NCBI GenBank assembly: GCA_020718125.1
Contig: DYDC01000134.1
Location: 1 to 7,380, forward strand
Direction: 5' to 3'
Source: Methylacidiphilum sp.
Lineage (GTDB): Bacteria > Verrucomicrobiota > Verrucomicrobiia > CAIQCK01
Length of the DNA stretch: 7,380 bases
The stretch's first letter is position 1, and each line of letters starts with the position of its first letter. Below are positions 1 through 4,331 of this stretch, in pieces. Made by a program: the position numbers and the translations under genes. Under the pieces are notes generated by a model, which made no database searches, was not told where the DNA came from, and saw nothing but the letters and a program-made list of their open reading frames with translations.

Positions 1-104
1 GCAATCATCCCGCGGCAAGGCTGTCGTGATGGCGGGGAAAAGCGCAGTCCTTTCTCATCCCCGCCCCTTTCTGCCTCCTGTTCCTCAGTTCAGATGCCGC
101 AGCC

Positions 105-395
105 GTGGTGCGTTCGTGGCTTGCGCAGTGGGGGAATTCCCTGCGCGACCCCGACAAAGCGCTGACTGAGCTCGATGTTGCTGAGTTCCTGCTGCAAGAC
201 CAGCCGAAAACTGAAAGTGCGAATGTGACCCGAAGCCTGTGGAGGGAAAACATCCAAAACGCCAAGGTGGTGATTTACGCAGTGTCAACCCGGCGACTCG
301 CTGACGTTCGCGTTCAAGATAAACTCAGAGAGATTCAGATAACCGCCTCGGAAGCTGAGAAAGCTGCGGCCTCACCGCCGGGCCGGACGCACTAA
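105..395 (+). CDS. Weak hypothetical ORF (96 aa), possibly a gene remnant
   Basis: This frame opens with GTG at 105 and ends with TAA, giving 96 residues that match no family I know. The middle (WRENIQNAKVVIYAVSTRR) and the charged, Ala-rich end look protein-like but show no motif. The frame stays open upstream to about position 30 and would encode a hydrophobic, signal-like stretch (FLIPAPFCLLFLSS), but no ATG, GTG or TTG start lies in that part. There is no Shine-Dalgarno site before the GTG. Its third codon positions are much less GC-rich than those of the neighbouring genes. It may be a small lineage-specific protein, a gene that lost its start, or chance; I lean to remnant or chance. Confidence 0.2.
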   Translation: MVRSWLAQWGNSLRDPDKALTELDVAEFLLQDQPKTESANVTRSLWRENIQNAKVVIYAVSTRRLADVRVQDKLREIQITASEAEKAAASPPGRTH

Positions 396-550
396 TCTGG
401 CGCGGCGCAACGAGGCAAACTGCAGCAAGACCGGAGAAATCGGAACGCCACTGGCAGCGGGGGGCTGGCGACCGGCTGTGTTGCACAAAGTGAACCACTG
501 CTGACAGCGTTCTTTGAGTTGCGGAAGATGTTGCGGCAAACCAAGGCCAT

Positions 551-579
551 TTGACTTCAGCAACCACGCCTGCTACAAC
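551..579 (+). promoter_or_regulatory. Putative sigma70-type promoter of the hpnD-like gene
   Basis: A -35 box TTGACT (551-556) is followed after exactly 17 bases by TACAAC (574-579). A TG one base upstream of the -10 box (571-572) forms an extended -10. The predicted transcript start, near 586, would leave a leader of only about 10 bases before the ATG at 597. That agrees with the absence of a clear Shine-Dalgarno site. Found by eye, not tested. Confidence 0.5.
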
Positions 580-596
580 AGCGCCACTCACCCGAG

Positions 597-1496
597 ATGA
601 GCTTGCTCGAACATTCATATCGGCACTGCCAGCGCGTCGCGAAGGCGCGGGCGAGGAATTTCTACTACTCGTTCTACGCCTTGCCGCAGGAGAAACGCGG
701 CGCGATGTGTGCCATCTACGCGTTTTTCCGATACTGCGACGACCTCAGCGACGACGCCAGCAGTGTCGAGGCCGCCCGGCAGAACCTCCGCTGCTGGCGC
801 GCGGTGCTCGATGCGGCTTACGCGGACACCGCCGGCGGGGCGCTGCTGCCCGCCGACCAGCCGGGCGCCGCCTCGGCCAACGCGATGCTGCCGGCGTTCA
901 ACGACACCGTGCGGCGTTTCAAGATTCCGAAGGACTACTTCGCCGAGTTGATCGCCGGGACGGAGATGGACCTCGACGTGAAACGGTATGAGACGTTCGA
1001 GGACCTTTACCGCTATTGTTACCGCGTCGCCTCCTGCGTCGGGCTGTCGGTGATCCACATTTTCGGGTTCACGGACAAGGAGGCCGAGCAGCACGCCGAG
1101 TGGTGCGGCATCGCCTTCCAGTTCACCAACATCCTCCGCGACGTGCGCGAGGACGCCCAGATGGGCCGGATTTACCTGCCGCTGGAGGACCTCCGCCGCT
1201 TCGGTGTGACGGAGGAGGACATCCTGTCTTCGCGCCCGCCGTCGGCGTTTGTGGACCTGATGCGGTTCGAGTCGCAGCGCGCGCACGACTACTACGAGAA
1301 ATCGCGGCCCCTTCTCCACATGATCCACGCCGACAGCCGTGAGGCGCTGGTGGCCTTGATGGAGATCTACCACGGCCTGCTGAAGAAGATCGAACACACC
1401 GGCTTCGACGTGTTTGCGCGGCGAGTCTCGCTGCCGACGTGGAAGAAGGCGCTCATTGCCATCAAGAGCGTCCTGCGCAGCCGCGGCGGCCGGTGA
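597..1496 (+). CDS. hpnD: Squalene/phytoene synthase family protein, HpnD-like (presqualene diphosphate synthase)
   Basis: This trans-isoprenyl diphosphate synthase (299 aa) is expected to join two farnesyl diphosphates head to head on the way to squalene, the substrate for hopanoid cyclisation. It shows the two Asp-rich signatures that bind Mg-diphosphate: DDLSDD at residues 48-53, and FTNILRDVREDAQMGRIYLP at about 176-195 with N178, D182 and D186. The N-terminal SYRHCQRVAKARARNFYYSF block (residues 7-26) is typical of the family. Length is normal. The ATG at 597 is the only usable start, because the same frame has a stop at 552-554 and no ATG, GTG or TTG between. Only a weak ribosome site is visible. 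The family is clear. Choosing HpnD over HpnC or a phytoene synthase rests on the hpnK and hpnN neighbours and on general resemblance, so the symbol is tentative. No hpnC or hpnE partner is adjacent; the downstream gene is convergent. Confidence 0.82.
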   Translation: MSLLEHSYRHCQRVAKARARNFYYSFYALPQEKRGAMCAIYAFFRYCDDLSDDASSVEAARQNLRCWRAVLDAAYADTAGGALLPADQPGAASANAMLPAFNDTVRRFKIPKDYFAELIAGTEMDLDVKRYETFEDLYRYCYRVASCVGLSVIHIFGFTDKEAEQHAEWCGIAFQFTNILRDVREDAQMGRIYLPLEDLRRFGVTEEDILSSRPPSAFVDLMRFESQRAHDYYEKSRPLLHMIHADSREALVALMEIYHGLLKKIEHTGFDVFARRVSLPTWKKALIAIKSVLRSRGGR

Positions 1497-1518
1497 TTGG
1501 CCCCCGGTTGGCCGCCGC
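1483..1518. terminator. Inverted repeat between convergent genes, possible bidirectional terminator
   Basis: GCGGCGGCC (1483-1491) and GGCCGCCGC (1510-1518) are perfect 9-bp reverse complements around an 18-base loop. The left arm covers the last sense codons of the hpnD-like gene and its TGA lies in the loop. The right arm ends three bases before the stop codon of hpnK on the other strand. The position suits a two-way terminator or transcription road-block. There is no T-tract on either side, so an intrinsic terminator of the classic type is not shown. Confidence 0.4.
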
Positions 1519-1520
1519 AT

Positions 1521-2453
1521 TCAGCGTTTGTTCCCTGCGGTGTCGAATGTTCCCGCCTGGCTCGATGGCAACGGCTTCGCGCCGTGTTCGACGGCCGGTT
1601 TTTCAATCGCCGCCTCGAAATAGGTCAGCCGGATGCCGAGGTCGCGGATGAGGCGCTTGAGTTTCGGGCTGAGCAGCGCGGTCGTCTCGCTGGCGTGGTC
1701 GTAGTCCGGCTGCCAGCGATGGAGGATGGGGTCGTTGTCCTTGCCGGGGTGGAAATAGATTTCCGTGACGCCGTCTTCGAGGTGGCAGAGCACGCGCGTG
1801 AGGTAGTCCTCATCGAGATGGCCGGTCTGGAGCAGGCCGTAGATCGCGTCGGGCGATCGAAAGCCCGCCCGCGCAATGCGCTTGCGCAGGCCGAGGGTCA
1901 GCAGCCAGAAGAACGCCAGCCGCGCCAGCTTTTGTTTGAGGAACCGCCGGTCGAGCATCAGGGAGGCGAAGCTCTCGCGCGGCACGCGCAGGAAGCGGAT
2001 GCCGTGCTCACGGCCCAGCTTGGCGATGATTGGGAACACCACCGGATGGGCGTGCAGGTGCATGTGGGTGTTGATGTGGGACGGGCGCAAGCCGGTGGCG
2101 AGGAACTTGTCCATCTGCGCCCGTGCCTCGCGTTCGATCTGCTGGCTGACGCCGGGCACGAGAAACCACTTCAGGCCGGCCACGATGGGGTTGTTGTGGA
2201 AATCGCCCGCTTCGTCGGTGATGGCGGGAATCTCCGCGCGCGGGAGGATCGCCCGCGCCTGGAGCAGGCAGATGTGCACGCCGACGCTGAGTGTGGGCGT
2301 GGGGCGCGCCAGGTCCACCGCGTGGTCGAAGTCGTAGCCGCACGGCATCAGGCTGGCGCTGGTGAGGATGCCGTGTTTGTGGGCGCGGATGATCGCGTCG
2401 TTCATCGAACGCGCGTAGCCGAAGTCATCGCCATTGGTTACAAGCTGCTTCAT
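1521..2453 (-). CDS. hpnK: Hopanoid biosynthesis-associated protein HpnK (YdjC/ChbG-like carbohydrate deacetylase fold)
   Basis: This 310-aa protein belongs to the YdjC/ChbG family, whose characterised members are metal-dependent deacetylases of N-acetylated sugars. HpnK is the subgroup found in hopanoid loci; its substrate is not established, and a sugar-bearing hopanoid side chain is a reasonable guess. Visible signatures are TNGDDFG (residues 6-12, D9 and D10 at the catalytic/metal site), GVHICL (58-63, H60), HINTHMHLHAHP (126-137) and EIYFHPG (231-237). Segments GDFHNNPIVAG and FLVPGVSQQIEREARAQ fit HpnK better than generic ChbG. The start at 2453 is chosen because the conserved fold begins at once (MKQLVTNGDDFG). 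A longer in-frame start at 2537 would add 28 unconserved residues. It is the last gene of the (-) operon, 92 bases after the TPR gene. That gap shows no convincing promoter, and only a weak GGGTG lies near the start. Confidence 0.85.
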   Translation of the reverse strand: MKQLVTNGDDFGYARSMNDAIIRAHKHGILTSASLMPCGYDFDHAVDLARPTPTLSVGVHICLLQARAILPRAEIPAITDEAGDFHNNPIVAGLKWFLVPGVSQQIEREARAQMDKFLATGLRPSHINTHMHLHAHPVVFPIIAKLGREHGIRFLRVPRESFASLMLDRRFLKQKLARLAFFWLLTLGLRKRIARAGFRSPDAIYGLLQTGHLDEDYLTRVLCHLEDGVTEIYFHPGKDNDPILHRWQPDYDHASETTALLSPKLKRLIRDLGIRLTYFEAAIEKPAVEHGAKPLPSSQAGTFDTAGNKR

Positions 2454-2545
2454 GACACCCGCGTTGTGTTGGATGCCGCGCAAATCTTCCACCTTCGATG
2501 CCAATCCGCAACGCGCGCAGCCAGGCCCGGCCCGCACGGGCGGTT

Positions 2546-3367
2546 TTACTTTGCGGGCAGCTTCTTCATGAACTGCTCGGCGCGCTGTTTCAGCTTGGGC
2601 AGTTCGGCGGCCCAGTCGGGCGCAGGCTCTGCGGCGAGGACGCGCTCGAGGTGCTTGCGCGCGTCCTTGTATTTGCGGGTCTTGATGTAAGCTTCGGCGA
2701 GCGCGAGATGGTTTTCAGGAAAACCCGGGTTCTGGTCGCAGGCGTTCTCGAGCTTGTCAACGGCCTCGTCCACGTCGCCGACGCTCGTGGGCCACGGCGG
2801 CGCGTTGAGGTAAATCAGGCCGAGGACGCGGTCGGGACCGCTGTGGTCAATGCCGCCGCCGATCGGCTCGTCGGCTTTCTTCAGTTCCTTGACCATCTTG
2901 GGAACCAGCGCCAGCCCTTGGGACGGCACGGCGTCGGCGTGCATCGCGTAGCAGAGCGCCATGTAGTAGTGGCCTTCCTTGCGGTCGGGATCCACGAACG
3001 TGCAGCGTTGGGCGTAGCCGACGCCTTCGTCGGCGATCTTGAGTTGTTGCGGTTTGTCTTTCGCGTCGCCAGCCTGCTCGGCCAGCCATGCGCAGGCGCG
3101 GGCGGCGCGCCAGAGCGCCTGGACGTTGTAGGGCGCCAGCTTCAATGCCAGGCGCAGGTCGCCGAGCGATTTCCCGGCGTTACCCGGTGTTGCGCGTTCC
3201 ATCCAGAGCTTGTCGGCTTCCTCGACTTGCCTCTGGACTTCGTCCATCTCGGTGTCTGTAAGGAGGCGGTCAGGACCGAGCCGGGCGGTGCGAAAGCGCG
3301 GGGCGAAACAGCCCGTCCCAAGCACGCAGACGGAAGCTGCGAGAAGACAGAGGATGCGCGCGCTCAT
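2546..3367 (-). CDS. TPR-containing putative lipoprotein (TatT-like?)
   Basis: This 273-aa exported protein begins with a signal peptide (MSARILCLLAASVCVLGTGC). It ends in a possible lipobox with Cys20 as lipid anchor, although Gly at -3 is not ideal. The rest is helical. A clear TPR-like unit lies at residues 217-248 (PENHLALAEAY, then KYKDARKHLERVL), preceded by a second helical pair (PTSVGDVDEAVDKLENACDQNP). Weaker repeats occur around NVQALWRAARACAWLAEQAGD and HYYMALCYAMHA. TPR proteins are protein-binding scaffolds. The combination of lipoprotein and TPR recalls TatT, which in Treponema partners a periplasmic binding protein, but I cannot prove membership. It begins 13 bases after the stop of the binding-protein gene, so the two are almost certainly co-transcribed. 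No Shine-Dalgarno site is visible, which suggests translational coupling. The start at 3367 is chosen over 3424 because it opens directly into the signal peptide and avoids overlap with the upstream gene. Confidence 0.75.
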   Translation of the reverse strand: MSARILCLLAASVCVLGTGCFAPRFRTARLGPDRLLTDTEMDEVQRQVEEADKLWMERATPGNAGKSLGDLRLALKLAPYNVQALWRAARACAWLAEQAGDAKDKPQQLKIADEGVGYAQRCTFVDPDRKEGHYYMALCYAMHADAVPSQGLALVPKMVKELKKADEPIGGGIDHSGPDRVLGLIYLNAPPWPTSVGDVDEAVDKLENACDQNPGFPENHLALAEAYIKTRKYKDARKHLERVLAAEPAPDWAAELPKLKQRAEQFMKKLPAK

Positions 3368-3380
3368 GATCGGGATCGGC

Positions 3381-4217
3381 TTACTCGCCGTAAAGCTTCC
3401 GCGCCGCCTCGTAGGCCGCCGCATCCGGCTCGGCGAATCCCGTCAGCGTCATCGTTTCGCGAAGCGCGGCGGTGGAATTGTCGCCGCCCATGCCGAGCAA
3501 CGCCTTCTTCAGCGCGGCGATGTCGGCGTCGGTCGCGACGCCGTCGAGCGCCACCAGCGGCGCGGTCGGCAGGTCCGGCGAGCGATGCACCTGCTTCAAC
3601 AACTTCGCCTCGTCCAGCGTGCCCAGTGAATCGTGCTGGTGTTGGTCGAGCAACGCGAGATCGGCTTTCTTTTCCTCGCCGGCGACCTGTTTGATGGCGC
3701 GCAGGCCGCTGGAGACTTCCTTGAGCTTGAAGGCCGCCTCGGCGTCCTTGCCGCCGAGGACGACGCGGCTGACGAAGGTTCTGTCGTAGAGCAGATTGCT
3801 GATGAGCTTGAGGCCCTTGGCGGCGTCGAGGCTGGCGGGGCCGTCGGCTTTGCGGCCGAGGATGTAGTAGCCGTCGGTCTTGCGTCCGCCCGGCAGGCTT
3901 TGGGCCACAAGCTTCATCTTCAACTTGCCCGCCTGCGCGAGATAGACCGGCAGGCCGACGAGGGCGAAGGCGGGTTTGTTCTTGGCGATGGCGGCGAGGC
4001 CGGTTTCGAGATCGTTCTCAAAGGAGACCTTCAGCGACCCGGCGGGCCAGCCGGCAGCCTTGGCCAGATAGTCGCCGAATTCGATCATGACGCTGGCGGC
4101 GTCTTCGGCGCTGCCGGGAGCGCCGGGATAAAACACCATCAGGTCTCTCGGGCCGGCCACAGCGACCGTCAGTCCGAGCCACAACGCGATGACAACTCCC
4201 AGTCCTTTGTTTTTCAT
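3381..4217 (-). CDS. PhnD-like periplasmic substrate-binding protein
   Basis: This 278-aa secreted protein has a Sec signal peptide (MKNKGLGVVIALWLGLTVAVA, likely cleaved after Ala21). It is followed by a periplasmic-binding-protein fold of the phosphate/phosphite/phosphonate-binding (PhnD-like) type. Features that fit are the first strand DLMVFYPGAPGS (25-36), the AFALVGLPVYLA block (83-94) where these proteins report ligand-dependent availability, DGYYILGRK (115-123), the inter-domain stretch around SNLLYDRTFVSRVVLGG (140-156), a DLALLDQHQHD segment and a C-terminal LTGFAEPDAAAYEAARKLY. No permease or ATPase gene is nearby, so the ligand and partner are unknown. It is the first gene of the (-) operon with the TPR lipoprotein and hpnK, and divergent from hpnN. 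The start at 4217 was chosen because it begins the signal peptide and has a weak GGA seven bases before it. The upstream in-frame start at 4292 lies upstream of the predicted promoter. Confidence 0.75.
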   Translation of the reverse strand: MKNKGLGVVIALWLGLTVAVAGPRDLMVFYPGAPGSAEDAASVMIEFGDYLAKAAGWPAGSLKVSFENDLETGLAAIAKNKPAFALVGLPVYLAQAGKLKMKLVAQSLPGGRKTDGYYILGRKADGPASLDAAKGLKLISNLLYDRTFVSRVVLGGKDAEAAFKLKEVSSGLRAIKQVAGEEKKADLALLDQHQHDSLGTLDEAKLLKQVHRSPDLPTAPLVALDGVATDADIAALKKALLGMGGDNSTAALRETMTLTGFAEPDAAAYEAARKLYGE

Positions 4218-4229
4218 GGCGAATCCAGC

Positions 4230-4258
4230 TTGCGGGGCAAGTGGGCGCGCACTATAAC
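4230..4258 (+). promoter_or_regulatory. Possible promoter for hpnN, overlapping the divergent one
   Basis: TATAAC (4253-4258, five of six consensus bases) lies 17 bases after TTGCGG (4230-4235, weak -35). It would start hpnN transcripts near 4265 with a leader of roughly 67 bases. The -10 shares bases with the -10 of the opposing promoter (4251-4256), so the two directions could compete. An alternative pair, TTGACG (4302-4307) with TTCAAT (4325-4330), would start transcription inside the coding region and is less likely for the 4332 start. Confidence 0.35.
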
Positions 4259-4279
4259 GACCGGGCTTGGCGGCGTCAA
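4251..4279 (-). promoter_or_regulatory. Strong putative sigma70 promoter of the binding protein-TPR-hpnK operon
   Basis: Read on the (-) strand, TTGACG (4279-4274) is followed after exactly 17 bases by TATAGT (4256-4251); both boxes match the consensus at five of six positions. The transcript would begin near 4244, about 27 bases before the ATG of the binding-protein gene. This is the best promoter match in the window and lies in the only intergenic gap upstream of the (-) gene trio. Confidence 0.6.
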
Positions 4280-4331
4280 TGGGAGCTTGCATGGCGGCCT
4301 GTTGACGCGCCGAACCGGAAAACTTTCAATC

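Larger units (their letters stand above)
1..596. other. Left flank without a convincing gene
   Basis: I see no recognisable gene, tRNA, rRNA or mobile element here. Compared with the strongly GC-ending codons of the real genes to the right, base use is mixed and open frames are short. The only candidate frame of note is 105-395 (+), listed separately. A small nested inverted repeat lies at 123-146: GCGCAG at 123-128 pairs with CTGCGC at 141-146, and a palindrome GGGAATTCCC sits at 132-141. The last 50 bases contain the likely promoter of the downstream synthase gene. The stretch could be plain intergenic DNA or the decayed end of an older gene. Confidence 0.5.

Noticed and set aside
2530..2547. 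GC-rich hairpin GCCCG/CGGGC followed by TTTT on the plus strand
   Set aside because: The loop would be only two bases, and no plus-strand gene ends there, so an intrinsic terminator is not supported.
1497..3694. Long plus-strand open frames (1497-2690 and 2498-3694) opposite hpnK and the TPR gene
   Set aside because: They are antisense to clear gene families, have no family resemblance and show the Arg/Val/Gly-rich composition expected from reading GC-rich genes backwards.
4302..4330. TTGACG-17-TTCAAT as the hpnN promoter
   Set aside because: Its transcript would begin around 4337, after the ATG at 4332, so it cannot serve this start. It could matter only if translation began further downstream.
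3633..4331. N-terminal extension of hpnN by 233 residues
   Set aside because: The extension overlaps the binding-protein gene on the other strand and does not look like a transporter N-terminus. The ATG at 4332 gives the normal start.
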